Assembly (NCBI GenBank): GCA_028820325.1
Contig: JAPPJO010000015.1
Coordinates: 62,001-126,000, forward strand
From: Gammaproteobacteria bacterium
GTDB taxonomy: Bacteria > Gemmatimonadota > Gemmatimonadetes > Longimicrobiales > Gaopeijiaceae
Direction: 5' to 3'
Length of the DNA stretch: 64,000 bases
The position numbers and the translations under genes are program-made. Positions 23,542 through 32,681 of this stretch are shown here, piece after piece. Below the pieces are notes generated by a model, which saw only the letters and a list, made by a program, of their open reading frames with translations, was not told the DNA's origin and made no database searches. How positions within the stretch are numbered: position 1 is the stretch's first letter; every line of letters starts with the position of its first letter.

Positions 23542-26148
23542 ATGAACCGCATCGCATCGCTGCGCGGTTTCCTCCGCGTTCCGCTCCTCCGGCCCGCCCT
23601 TCTTCTCGCCCCCGGTTTTGCCGCGGCCGTCCTGCCCTCCTCGCCGGTCCCGGCCTCGGCCGCCCAGGACGCCTACGAGTACCCGGACCCGTTCCCCGGA
23701 GGCTACCCGTCGCTCGCGGGTGCCGGTGGCGCGGGACGGATGTACATGGAGAGCTATTTTCCCCCGCCAGTGACGGCTTCCCCCACCTATCCCGCGTGGT
23801 CGCCGGACGGTGAAGAACTGGCGTTTGCGTACCAGGGGAGGATCTGGATCGTCCCGGTCGAGGGCGGGACGGCGCGCCAGTTGAGCAGCGGCCCCGGCTA
23901 TCATTCCCAGCCCAGCTGGTCACCCGACGGGCGCCAGGTCGCCTACGCGGCCGACATCGACCGCAACTTCGACATCTTCGTGGTGGAGGTCTCGACGGGC
24001 GCGTCGCGGCAGCTGACCGATCATCCGTTTCTGGACCTCCGGCCCCGCTGGTCGCCCGACGGCTCGCGCATCCTCTTCACCACCGAGCGCGACGGCACCT
24101 TCGACCTCTGGGTGTACGACCTGGCGCGCGCGGCCGCCGAGCCGGTGATCGCCGATCCCGACGTGAACGACATGGCCGGCGACTGGGTCGGTTCGAGCGG
24201 CGACATCGTCTTCGTGTCCCGGCGGGGCGAGGCCGCGCTGGGCTCGGGCTCGCTCTGGCGCTGGCGCGCGGAGACCGGGGAGTCCGAACTCCTCATCCGC
24301 ATCGAGACCAACTACCAGGCGGCTCCGGTCGTCGCCTCCCACGGGGGCATCGTCGCGTACATCACCGACGCGTCCGGCAACAACGATCTCTACGCCGTCC
24401 CCAGCGCGAAGTCGCTGCGCGGCATCCAGCCGGTGCGCCTCACGCACACGCGCACGGACGAGTACTTCCCGTCATGGTCACCGGATGGCGAGCGCATCGT
24501 CTTTGCCCGCAACGGCGGCACCGACGACCAGCCGCGCACCATCGACGGCGGGATGGGCTTCGCGCTGTACACGGTCGGGCGCGGCGGCGGGCAGCCCCGG
24601 CGAGTGCGCATCGACGGCTACGCGTGGTCGGAGCCGACCGGCCAGCTGCGGGTGCGCGTCACCGACTCCGGCGGCGAGCTGTTGCCGTCGCGCATCTATC
24701 TGACGGGCGCCGACGGGCGGGCGTACTTCCCCCACGGCAGCTATCCGCGCGTCGTCAGCGTTACCGAGGACTACTACTTCCACAGCGACGGCAGCTTCAC
24801 GGTGACCCTCCCCGCCGGCGAGGCGAGCCTGGAAGCCTGGCGCGGCTTCGAATACGAGCCCGTCTCGCGCCCCGTCGAGGTGCGGGCGGGCGAGCACACC
24901 ATCGTCGAGGTCCAGCTCGACCGCTGGATCGACATGGCCGCCGAAGGCTGGTACTCGGGCGACAACCACATCCATCCCAACTACGGCGGGCACTACTTCA
25001 TCACTCCCGCCGACCTCGGCGACAAGGCGCGGGCCGAAGACCTGAACGTGGCCAACGGCATGATCGCCAACTACTGGGGCAACAGCCGGGTCGAGGATCT
25101 GGAACACTTCCTCGGGCGCCCGCATCCGCATCCGCACGACGACCCCAGGACCATCGTCTACTACAACGAGGAATACCGGCCCAGCTTCTTCGCGCACCTC
25201 TCGCTGCTGAACCTGGTCGAACTGATCACGCCCTTCTACATCGGCTCGGTGGGCACCGCCCACCACGCCCTTTATCCCGACAACGCGCACGTTCTTCGCC
25301 GCGTCCACGAACAGGGCGGCATCGGTGGCTACGTGCATCCCTTCGGGCTCCGGCACCGCGACCCGGATGCCGCCGGAGCCGGCTCCGCCCGCGAATTGCC
25401 CGTGGATGCCATCCTCGGCCTGGCGGACTTCGTGGACGTGGCCTGCATCTGGAGCGACGAGCTGGGAACGGCCGAGATATGGTATCGCCTGCTCAACACG
25501 GGATCCCGCATTCCCGCGACGGCGGGCACGGATGTGATGTCGGACATCTGGCGGCACCCGGCGGTCGGCACCACGCGCACGTATGTCCATACCGGCGAGG
25601 ACCGGCTCGACTACGACGCCTGGGCCGACGCCATGGCGGCGGGACGCGCCTTCGTGACCAGCGGCCCCATCCTCACCCTCGATGTCTCAGGCAGGGGAAT
25701 GGGCGAGGAACTGCAGGTCGCCCCGGGCGACAGGGTAACGGTGAACGCCACCGCCGAGTCGCTCTTCCGCATGCACCGTCTGGAGATCATCCAGGACGGG
25801 CACGTGGTGCACACGGTGGAAGCCACCGGAGACGCGAAATCGCTCAGCGCCGAGCTGGAGATCCCGGTCGAGAACTCAGGCTGGATCGCCGCGCGCGCCC
25901 TGGGACCGCCACAGCACGGCGCCATGGACAGCTACCTGTTCGCCCACACCAACCCGGTCTTCGTCATCGCCGACGAGGAACCCATCCACTCCCGCGAAGA
26001 CGCCGCATTCTTCGTGCGCTGGATCGATCAGGTGCTGTACGAACTGCGGTTCATGGACCGCTGGGACGACCCCGCGCACAAGGAAGAGGTTCTCGCCACC
26101 TTCGAGGAGGGACGCCGCCTCTATCAGGCTCAGGTGGACGATCCCTGA
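23542..26148 (+). CDS. Secreted TolB-propeller / CehA-McbA-type PHP metallohydrolase
   Basis: An 868-residue exported protein. It begins with a signal peptide (MNRIASLRGFL, hydrophobic to ~residue 33). A six- or seven-bladed PD40/WD40-like propeller follows to ~370, with repeated YPAWSPDG, SWSPDG, RWSPDG and FPSWSPDG motifs, then a small beta domain. From ~465 comes a PHP/amidohydrolase-like domain of the CehA/McbA family. Its metal motif is DNHIH (474-478); downstream blocks are GGIGGYVHPFG and the TAGTDVMSD Asp region. CehA/McbA enzymes hydrolyse carbamate esters, but the family is broad and the substrate here is unknown. AAAGGAG precedes the ATG by 8 nt. A TATCCT -10-like hexamer at 23499-23504 sits next to a 5-bp inverted repeat. 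Much longer in-frame codons upstream are antisense to other genes and not real. Confidence 0.87.
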   Translation: MNRIASLRGFLRVPLLRPALLLAPGFAAAVLPSSPVPASAAQDAYEYPDPFPGGYPSLAGAGGAGRMYMESYFPPPVTASPTYPAWSPDGEELAFAYQGRIWIVPVEGGTARQLSSGPGYHSQPSWSPDGRQVAYAADIDRNFDIFVVEVSTGASRQLTDHPFLDLRPRWSPDGSRILFTTERDGTFDLWVYDLARAAAEPVIADPDVNDMAGDWVGSSGDIVFVSRRGEAALGSGSLWRWRAETGESELLIRIETNYQAAPVVASHGGIVAYITDASGNNDLYAVPSAKSLRGIQPVRLTHTRTDEYFPSWSPDGERIVFARNGGTDDQPRTIDGGMGFALYTVGRGGGQPRRVRIDGYAWSEPTGQLRVRVTDSGGELLPSRIYLTGADGRAYFPHGSYPRVVSVTEDYYFHSDGSFTVTLPAGEASLEAWRGFEYEPVSRPVEVRAGEHTIVEVQLDRWIDMAAEGWYSGDNHIHPNYGGHYFITPADLGDKARAEDLNVANGMIANYWGNSRVEDLEHFLGRPHPHPHDDPRTIVYYNEEYRPSFFAHLSLLNLVELITPFYIGSVGTAHHALYPDNAHVLRRVHEQGGIGGYVHPFGLRHRDPDAAGAGSARELPVDAILGLADFVDVACIWSDELGTAEIWYRLLNTGSRIPATAGTDVMSDIWRHPAVGTTRTYVHTGEDRLDYDAWADAMAAGRAFVTSGPILTLDVSGRGMGEELQVAPGDRVTVNATAESLFRMHRLEIIQDGHVVHTVEATGDAKSLSAELEIPVENSGWIAARALGPPQHGAMDSYLFAHTNPVFVIADEEPIHSREDAAFFVRWIDQVLYELRFMDRWDDPAHKEEVLATFEEGRRLYQAQVDDP

Positions 26149-26156
26149 CCGCCTTC

Positions 26157-26759
26157 TCAGTGCCGGTGGTCCTCGCGTCCCTGGTGCAGGACCACGTGAA
26201 GGAGGGTGCCCGCCACGAAGGCTTCCAGGAGGTGGCTGTCGACGGACGCCAGGCCGGTGATCACGCCGGTGCCTACCACGTACCCGGCCAGTGTCGCGGC
26301 AATGATGGCACCCACCCCGGCACCGGCTGCCCGCACGCCGTGACGCGGCACCACCAGCCACCATATGAGCAATCCCAGCGCCACCCGGTGAACCACCACC
26401 GCGAGGACGAAGGCCGGGGAAGCGCCGGCCGTGAGCGCGCTCCCTTCCAGCAGCGCGTGCACGGAGATGCCCAGCACGGCGAACAGGATGGTCGCGTCGT
26501 CGGTGTAGCGGGCCAGGGTATGGGAAAGTCGCTCGACCAGCGCGACCAGCCCGGCCCCGAGCGCCACTACCAGGACGGGCACCATACTCCGTTCGGCCCA
26601 GGCGTGCGGCACTACCTGGACCGCCACGAGAAGCGGAAGCGCGACGATGACCGCCGTGTCGAGCAGCCGAACCGTGCGCGGCCGGTGGTGCATCGTGACG
26701 TAGATGAGCACCCCGGCCAGCGGAGCCAGCAACGCTGAGACGAGAGGGAGCATGGCCAC
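26157..26759 (-). CDS. ZIP-like membrane protein
   Basis: A 200-residue polytopic membrane protein with about seven hydrophobic segments. The TM4 ZIP hallmark HxxxEG is present as HALLEGSAL (His101, Glu105, Gly106). The TM5 counterpart is reduced to HRVALG (His124), without the usual second acidic ligand. The C-terminal FVAGTLLHVVLH matches the last ZIP helix, and the extreme tail HQGREDHRH is His-rich. ZIP proteins move Zn2+, Fe2+ or Mn2+ into the cytoplasm. The shortened length and missing TM5 carboxylate make full activity uncertain. The start is GTG 26759 or ATG 26753, neither with a clear ribosome-binding site. It is convergent, 8 bp apart, with the propeller-PHP gene and divergent from the first DUF1592 cassette. 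Confidence 0.68.
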   Translation of the reverse strand: MAMLPLVSALLAPLAGVLIYVTMHHRPRTVRLLDTAVIVALPLLVAVQVVPHAWAERSMVPVLVVALGAGLVALVERLSHTLARYTDDATILFAVLGISVHALLEGSALTAGASPAFVLAVVVHRVALGLLIWWLVVPRHGVRAAGAGVGAIIAATLAGYVVGTGVITGLASVDSHLLEAFVAGTLLHVVLHQGREDHRH

Positions 26760-26779
26760 AAACTAGCCGTTTCGTCTGC

Positions 26780-26808
26780 TTGCGCGGAGGGTCCGCGCGA
26801 GCTATTCC
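26780..26808 (+). promoter_or_regulatory. Candidate promoter/operator of DUF1592 cassette 1
   Basis: TTGCGC (26780-26785) and TATTCC (26803-26808) are 17 bp apart. The space between is largely filled by a perfect 7-bp inverted repeat, GCGCGGA-GGG-TCCGCGC (26782-26798). It lies 40 bp before the DUF1592 start, in the divergent gap with the ZIP-like gene. The -10 is weak, so the call rests on spacing and the palindrome. Confidence 0.4.
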
Positions 26809-26848
26809 TCTACGGTTAGGCGTCTTCAGGATCGTGGAGAGGAATGTC

Positions 26849-29314
26849 ATGCGCGCACTTGCGGCATCGGGGCTCATCTCGGGACTTCTGCTTGCGAGCG
26901 GAAGCAGCTTCGTCGGCCAGGGCGCGGCCGGACCGGATCGGGGACCGGCGACGCGCGCGGGGCAGCCCTCGGCCGCCATCGTCGGCCACGGCTCCGCCAC
27001 CATTGCCAACGAAGACCTCACCGCCGTGGTCGTCCGCTACTGCCAGGTCTGCCACAACGACTTTCTCCAGACCGGCAACCTGTCCCTGATCGGCTTCGAT
27101 GTGGCCGCCGCCCCGAGCACGGCGGAGACGGCGGAAAAGATGATCCAGAAGCTGCGCGCCGGAATGATGCCGCCGCCGGGCATCCCGCGCCCGGGAGGCG
27201 ACACCCTCCAGCTGCTGGTCGAGACCCTCGAAGCCAACATGGACCGGGCCGCTGCGGAAGCCCCCAACCCGGGCGGCCGCACCTTCCAGAGGCTGAATCG
27301 GGCCGAGTACCAGAGGTCGATCCGGGATCTTCTGGAGATCGAAATCGATGCGGCGAACTTCCTTCCGCTCGATACCAAGAGCGCGAACTTCGACAACATC
27401 GCCGACGTGCAGGCGCTCTCGCCGACGCTTCTGAGCGCCTATCTCAAGGCGGCCAGCGAGATCTCCCGCCTCGCGGTGGGCAACCCGCTCGCGGGGAACC
27501 AGGAGACCACCTACCGCATTCCCCGGCTCGCCTCCCAGCGGGAGCGCGTGCCGGGCGCACCCTACGGTTCCAGGGGCGGCACCTCCGTCGTGCACAACTT
27601 CCCCGCCGACGGCACCTACGAGTTCAGCGTTTCCTTCCACTACTCCCCGGAAGGCTACCTCTTCGGCCGTAACGAGCCGGGCGAGGCCGTGGACATCTCG
27701 ATCGACGGCGAGCAGGTCGCGCTGCTTCCCGTCGACCGCTTCATGGGCGAGGTCGACCCCGGCGGCAAGGGCCTGATCCTCGAGACCGGCCCCATCCAGG
27801 TGCGCGCGGGTCCCCATCGAGTCTCCGCGGTCTTCATTCCGACCGAGCGCGGCCCGGTGGACGATCTCTTCTCCGCGCACGGACACAGCATCGCCGACAC
27901 CCAGATCGGCATCGGATACGGGCTCACCATGCCGCCCCACATCCGCGACCTGGTGATCAAGGGACCGGCCAGGGTGACCGGCGTCTCGGACACCCCGAGT
28001 CGCCGCAACATCTTCTCCTGCCGTCCCACCGGACCGGACGAGGTGCGGCCGTGCGCCCGCGCCATCATCGAGCGGATCGCGACCGACGCCTACCGCCGGC
28101 CGGTGGATGAGGCAGACCTGACCGGGCTGATGGCTTTCTACGACCAGGGTGAGCAGGAGTCCGGCTTCGAAGGCGGCGTCCGTTACGCCCTCGAGGCGAT
28201 CCTCGCCAGCCCGCACTTCATCTTCCGCTTCGAGGAATGGCCGGAAGGGGTGGAACCGGGCGAAACCTACCGCATCAGCGACATCGATCTGGCCTCCCGC
28301 CTCTCCTTCTTCCTCTGGGCGTCGCCTCCGGACGAGGAGCTGGCGAGCGTGGCGCGCACGAATCGGCTTTCGGGACGAACGTTGCGCGAACAGACGCTGC
28401 GCATGCTGGCCGATCCTCGCTCAAGCGCGCTCAGCAGCCGTTTCGCGGCGCAGTGGCTGCGCCTGTCGGACCTGGAGAAGCTGAACCCCGACATGGTGCT
28501 CTTTCCGGACTACGACCAGCAGCTCGGCGATGCGCTCATCCGCGAGACCGAGCTTTTCTTCGACCACCTGTTCCGCGAAGACCGGCCGGTTACCGAATTC
28601 ATCACCGCGGACTACACCTTCCTGAACGAACGCCTGGCCACCCACTACGGGATTCCCGGGGTGGTCGGCGAGGAGTTCCGCAAGGTGCAGTACCCGTCGG
28701 AACGGCGCCGCGGCGTCTTCGGCCACGGCAGCGTGCTCGCCCAGAGTTCGCTCGCCAACCGCACTTCCCCGGTTCTGCGCGGGAAGTGGGTGATGGAGGT
28801 CATCCTCGGCACGCCGCCCCCCCCTCCCCCGCCGGGCATACCCGACCTCGACGAGACCGAGGGTACCGAAGGCACGCGCATGCTCACCACGCGCGAGCGC
28901 ATGGAAATCCATCGCGCCAACATGGTCTGCAACGCCTGCCACCAGTTCATGGATCCGATCGGGCTGGCGCTCGACAACTTCGACGTGACCGGCCGCTGGC
29001 GCATTCGCGAGAACGGCATCGCCCTCGACACCCGGGGCCAGCTCTACGACGGCACGCCGCTCACCAGCCCCACGGACCTGCACGAGGCGATGCTGCGGCT
29101 GAAGACACCGGTGCTGCGCAACTTCACGGTGAACCTGATGGCCTATGGCCTGGGACGCCGCGTGGAATACTACGACATGCCCGCCGTGCGACGGATCGTG
29201 CGGCGAGCCGAAGAGAACGACTTTCGTCCTTCCGAGTTCATCCTCGGCATCGTCGAGAGCGACGCCTTCCGCATGCGCAGGGCAGCGGAACTGGCTACGG
29301 AAGCACAACGCTGA
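26849..29314 (+). CDS. DUF1592-family exported c-type-cytochrome-like protein (cassette 1)
   Basis: An 821-residue exported protein of the planctomycete-cytochrome-associated family. After a signal peptide (LAASGLISGLLLASGSS) comes a haem-type CQVCH at 65-69 in a short cytochrome-like head (TAVVVRYCQVCHNDF). The DUF1587 block RTFQRLNRAEYQRSIRDLL follows, with a beta-rich carbohydrate-binding-like insert (~245-370), then DUF1595 and DUF1592 (SRLSFFLWAS, FAAQWLRLSDLEKLNP). DUF1588 carries the Pro run and second CNACH at 694-698, and DUF1585 is at the end. Two CxxCH motifs suggest covalent haem c in the periplasm. The enzymatic role of the family is not established. It is followed 55 bp later by the DUF1552 gene and then an ankyrin gene, an order repeated at 45086. 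ATG 26849 follows GAGAGGAA. Confidence 0.9.
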   Translation: MRALAASGLISGLLLASGSSFVGQGAAGPDRGPATRAGQPSAAIVGHGSATIANEDLTAVVVRYCQVCHNDFLQTGNLSLIGFDVAAAPSTAETAEKMIQKLRAGMMPPPGIPRPGGDTLQLLVETLEANMDRAAAEAPNPGGRTFQRLNRAEYQRSIRDLLEIEIDAANFLPLDTKSANFDNIADVQALSPTLLSAYLKAASEISRLAVGNPLAGNQETTYRIPRLASQRERVPGAPYGSRGGTSVVHNFPADGTYEFSVSFHYSPEGYLFGRNEPGEAVDISIDGEQVALLPVDRFMGEVDPGGKGLILETGPIQVRAGPHRVSAVFIPTERGPVDDLFSAHGHSIADTQIGIGYGLTMPPHIRDLVIKGPARVTGVSDTPSRRNIFSCRPTGPDEVRPCARAIIERIATDAYRRPVDEADLTGLMAFYDQGEQESGFEGGVRYALEAILASPHFIFRFEEWPEGVEPGETYRISDIDLASRLSFFLWASPPDEELASVARTNRLSGRTLREQTLRMLADPRSSALSSRFAAQWLRLSDLEKLNPDMVLFPDYDQQLGDALIRETELFFDHLFREDRPVTEFITADYTFLNERLATHYGIPGVVGEEFRKVQYPSERRRGVFGHGSVLAQSSLANRTSPVLRGKWVMEVILGTPPPPPPPGIPDLDETEGTEGTRMLTTRERMEIHRANMVCNACHQFMDPIGLALDNFDVTGRWRIRENGIALDTRGQLYDGTPLTSPTDLHEAMLRLKTPVLRNFTVNLMAYGLGRRVEYYDMPAVRRIVRRAEENDFRPSEFILGIVESDAFRMRRAAELATEAQR

Positions 29315-29369
29315 AGGCGCACAACGAGACTACAGGACAGGGCTACCCCGTCACCGACAGGAGCACGAC

Positions 29370-30791
29370 ATGAAGTTCATCACCGGAACCCACATTCCGC
29401 GGCGGACCTTTCTCCGGGGCTCGGGGGTCGCGCTTGCGCTGCCTCTTCTGGACAGCATGATTCCCGCCGGCAGGCTCTGGGGCGATGTGGCCGCCGAAGT
29501 GCAGAAGCCGCGCCTCATCGCCATCGAGAACTCGCACGGAGCCGCGGGGAGCAACGAGTGGGGTGCGACCCAGCACCTGTGGGCTCCCGCGAAGCTCGGT
29601 CGCGGCTTCGATCTGAGCCCGAGCGCGCTCCAGCCGCTGGAGAGCTTCCAGGATCGCCTGACCATCATCAGCAACACCGATGTGCGGCAGGCGGAGGCCT
29701 TCGCCCCGAAGGAAATCGGCGCCGACCACTTCCGGTCCAGCGCCACCTTCCTAACCCAGGCGCATCCGCGGCGCACCGAGGGATCCGACGTTTACGTCGG
29801 CACCTCCATGGACCAGCTCTTCGCCCAGCGTTTCGGCCAGGAGACCGCGATTCCGTCCATGCAGCTCTGCATTGAGAACGTGGACCAGTCGGGCGGCTGC
29901 TCGTACGGGTACGCCTGCGCGTACACCGACTCCATCAGCTGGGCCTCTCCCACCGATCCGCTCCCCATGACCCGGGATCCGCGCGTGGCCTTCGACCAGC
30001 TCTTCGGAGCCGGAGGCACGCCCGAGGAGCGCGCGCGCCGGCGCCGCACCCAGGCGAGCATCCTCGACTGGGTCACCGAGGAGGTCGCGCGGCTGCGTGC
30101 CGCCCTCCCGCCCGAGGACCGGATCCGCATGGAGCACTACCTCGAGGACGTACGCGAACTGGAGCGGCGCATCGAGCGCACCGAGGCCCGCAACACCAGC
30201 GGGTTCGAGCGCGAGCTGCCCGAGGCCCCGGTGGGCGTGCCGGACTCCTACACCGAGCACGTGCAGATGATGTTCGACCTGCAGGCGCTCGCCTTCCAGA
30301 CCGACATGACCCGGGTCTTCTCGCTCAAGATGAGCCGAGACGTGTCGTCGCGCGTCTTCCCGGAGAGCGGCTGTGAAGGGGGCTTCCATCCGCAGTCGCA
30401 CGCAGCCGGCAACGAGGGCGTGCTGGGCTTCTATCAGATCAACAAGTACCACGTCGGCCTGCTCCCCTACCTGCTCGAGAAGCTCGACAATACGGCGGAA
30501 GTGGACGGCACGCTGCTCGACAACACGATGGTCGTGTACGGCTCGCCCATGGGCGACGGAAACCTGCACAACCACCGTCGCGTGCCCTTCATCGTGGTGG
30601 GCGGACAGGCCATGGGACTCGAGGGCGGGCTGCACGTCAAGGCTCCGGACGGCGCGCCGCTGGCCAACGCGATGCTCACGCTGCTCCACAGGCTGGGGCT
30701 GGACGACCTCGACAGCTTCGGCGACAGCACGGGTGAGATGCTGATGAGGCTTCCCGCCTCCTACGCCGACGACGTCAGCTCGAGTTCCTAG
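29370..30791 (+). CDS. Tat-exported DUF1552 protein (cassette 1)
   Basis: A 473-residue DUF1552 protein starting with a twin-arginine signal (HIPRRTFLRGSGVALALPLLDSM). DUF1552 is related to DUF1501 and alkaline-phosphatase-fold proteins and is almost always next to DUF1592 genes; no reaction has been assigned that I know of. Conserved blocks visible here are NEWGATQ, NTDV, ADHFRSSATFLTQAHP, the Cys-containing QLCIENV...GGCSYGYAC region, and the C-terminal VVYGSPMGDGNLHNH. The last has Asp and His arranged like a metal site. Tat export implies cofactor or metal loading in the cytoplasm. ATG 29370 has CAGGAG upstream. It lies 55 bp after the DUF1592 gene and 71 bp before the ankyrin gene, in one operon. 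The protein is intact and of usual length. Confidence 0.9.
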   Translation: MKFITGTHIPRRTFLRGSGVALALPLLDSMIPAGRLWGDVAAEVQKPRLIAIENSHGAAGSNEWGATQHLWAPAKLGRGFDLSPSALQPLESFQDRLTIISNTDVRQAEAFAPKEIGADHFRSSATFLTQAHPRRTEGSDVYVGTSMDQLFAQRFGQETAIPSMQLCIENVDQSGGCSYGYACAYTDSISWASPTDPLPMTRDPRVAFDQLFGAGGTPEERARRRRTQASILDWVTEEVARLRAALPPEDRIRMEHYLEDVRELERRIERTEARNTSGFERELPEAPVGVPDSYTEHVQMMFDLQALAFQTDMTRVFSLKMSRDVSSRVFPESGCEGGFHPQSHAAGNEGVLGFYQINKYHVGLLPYLLEKLDNTAEVDGTLLDNTMVVYGSPMGDGNLHNHRRVPFIVVGGQAMGLEGGLHVKAPDGAPLANAMLTLLHRLGLDDLDSFGDSTGEMLMRLPASYADDVSSSS

Positions 30792-30862
30792 TCGCAGACC
30801 CGAGCATCCCCGCGGTGCCGACGGTCACGGAACGAAGAGTGCGCGCACATGAAGGAGGGCCG

Positions 30863-32638
30863 ATGAAGGCCGCATGGAAGATCAACCTGGTGTGTCTGAC
30901 GCTGCTGATCTCGGCAGCCGTGCCGCCGGACTCGCCGGTGGCCGACGCCGCCATGCGCGGCGACGCCGACGAGGTTCGCGAGCTGCTGCGCGCCGGGGCG
31001 GATGTGAACGCGGCCCAGGGCGACGGCATGACCGCGCTGCACTGGGCGGCCGAGAACGGCCAGCAGGAGTTGGCCGACGTGCTCGTATTCGCCGGGGCGA
31101 ACCTGGAGTCGGCCACCCGACTGGGCGGGTTTACGCCGCTCATGGTGGCCAGCCGCGCCGGCCATGCCGGCATCGTGCGCCTGCTGGCGGATGCGGGCGC
31201 CAACCTCGAAGCGACCACCGAGACGGGCGAAACCGCGCTCCACTACGCCGCCTGGTCGGGCAACCCGGAGATCGCAGTGGCCCTGGTGGACAAGGGCGCC
31301 GATGTGAACGCGCAGGAATCCGCCAATGGGCAGACGCCGCTCATGTTCGCCGCCGCCTATGGCCGGACCGACATGGTGCGCTCGCTGCTCGGGGCGGGCG
31401 CGGATCCGTCGATCCAGACCAACGTCATCGACTACCCGGCCATGGCCCGGGAAGACCGCGTGCTCATCAGGCAGCGTGACGCCCGCCTCTCCGCGCTCTT
31501 CGGCGAGGACATCATCTCCGACACCCCCGTGGACGGAACCCGGCAGGACGACGACGAAGAAGAGGAAGACGAAGGCGAGGAGGAAGAAGAACGGCCGGCC
31601 GGGAGGGCCGCCGTCCGCGGGCAGACCCGGGCGCCGATGTCCTACGATCAGCTGGTGGGCAGGCAGGGCGGCAACACTGCGCTCCACTATGCAGCGCGCG
31701 AGGGCCAACACGACGTCGTCAAGACGCTGCTCGACGGCGGAGCCGACATCGACCAGGTCACCGGCGGCGACCTGAGTTCCGCGCTGCTCATGGCGACCCT
31801 GAACGGCCACTTCGATCTTTCCATGTGGCTGCTCGACCAGGGCGCCGACCCCAACCTGCAGAGCGACCCGGGCGCCACGCCCCTCTACGCCGCGGTCCAC
31901 CTGCAGTGGGTCCCCAAGTCCTTCTATCCGCAGCCCACCGCGATCAAGCAGGAGAACACCACCTACCTGGAGCTCATGAAGGCTCTGCTCGACGCCGGCG
32001 CCGACCCCAACGTGCGCCTGAAGCGCCACCTCTGGTACACCTCCTTCAACCACAACGTCCTCGGAGTCGACACCTGGGGCGCTACCCCCTTCTGGCGCGC
32101 GGCCTACGGCACCGACGTGGACGCGATGCGGCTGCTGGTGGCCTATGGCGCCAACTACACCACCCCGACCTTCCGCCCGCCGGGGCGTCCCTCGACCGGC
32201 AACGGCCGCGACGACGGCGAGCCGAAGCCGGATCCCTCGGGACTGCCCGTGGTGCCGATCGGGGGCCCGGGCGTGCAGCCCATCCACGCGGCCTCCGGCG
32301 TCGGCTACGGCCTCGGGCTGGCGGGTAATGCCCATCGGCACGCCCCCAACGGGTGGCTCCCGTCGGTGCGCTACCTGGTCGAGGAGCTGGGCGCGAACGT
32401 GAACGCGCGTGACTACAACGGGTTCTCGCCGCTCCACAACGCCGCGGCCCGCGGGGACCGGGAACTCATCGAATACCTCGTGGAACGCGGGGCGGACGTC
32501 ACCGTGCTCACCCGCAAGGGCGAGACCACCGCCGACATGGCGAACGGTCCGGTGCAGCGGGTCACCGTCTTCCCGGAGATTGTGGCGCTGCTGGAGCGGC
32601 TCGGCTCGAAGAACAACGACAACTGCGTGTCCTGCTGA
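30863..32638 (+). CDS. Secreted ankyrin-repeat protein with C-terminal CxxC (cassette 1)
   Basis: A 591-residue exported protein: signal peptide (INLVCLTLLISAAV) then about ten ankyrin repeats (e.g. GMTALHWAAENG, GFTPLMVASRAG, ETALHYAAWSG, NTALHYAAREG, FSPLHNAAARG). A strongly acidic run of Asp/Glu at ~231-243 (DDDEEEEDEGEEEEE) separates repeats 5 and 6. Conserved non-repeat segments (HLWYTSF and WGATPFWRAA) interrupt the later repeats. The chain ends NNDNCVSC, a terminal C-x-x-C pair (588, 591) that the paralogue at 49070 also has. Ankyrins are protein-binding scaffolds, so it may dock the DUF1592/DUF1552 partners in the periplasm (inference). ATG 30863 follows AAGGAGGG. It lies 71 bp after the DUF1552 gene. 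Confidence 0.9.
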   Translation: MKAAWKINLVCLTLLISAAVPPDSPVADAAMRGDADEVRELLRAGADVNAAQGDGMTALHWAAENGQQELADVLVFAGANLESATRLGGFTPLMVASRAGHAGIVRLLADAGANLEATTETGETALHYAAWSGNPEIAVALVDKGADVNAQESANGQTPLMFAAAYGRTDMVRSLLGAGADPSIQTNVIDYPAMAREDRVLIRQRDARLSALFGEDIISDTPVDGTRQDDDEEEEDEGEEEEERPAGRAAVRGQTRAPMSYDQLVGRQGGNTALHYAAREGQHDVVKTLLDGGADIDQVTGGDLSSALLMATLNGHFDLSMWLLDQGADPNLQSDPGATPLYAAVHLQWVPKSFYPQPTAIKQENTTYLELMKALLDAGADPNVRLKRHLWYTSFNHNVLGVDTWGATPFWRAAYGTDVDAMRLLVAYGANYTTPTFRPPGRPSTGNGRDDGEPKPDPSGLPVVPIGGPGVQPIHAASGVGYGLGLAGNAHRHAPNGWLPSVRYLVEELGANVNARDYNGFSPLHNAAARGDRELIEYLVERGADVTVLTRKGETTADMANGPVQRVTVFPEIVALLERLGSKNNDNCVSC

Positions 32639-32681
32639 CGGCTCGGAGGCCTTTCAAGGGGGGCGATTGTCCAGAAGAACA

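Noticed and set aside
28818..28840. Poly-C/poly-Pro tract as a phase-variation site
   Set aside because: The seven-proline stretch is a conserved part of DUF1588 and is also present at the same place in the 45086 paralogue, using mixed codons. It is therefore structural, not a slippage tract.
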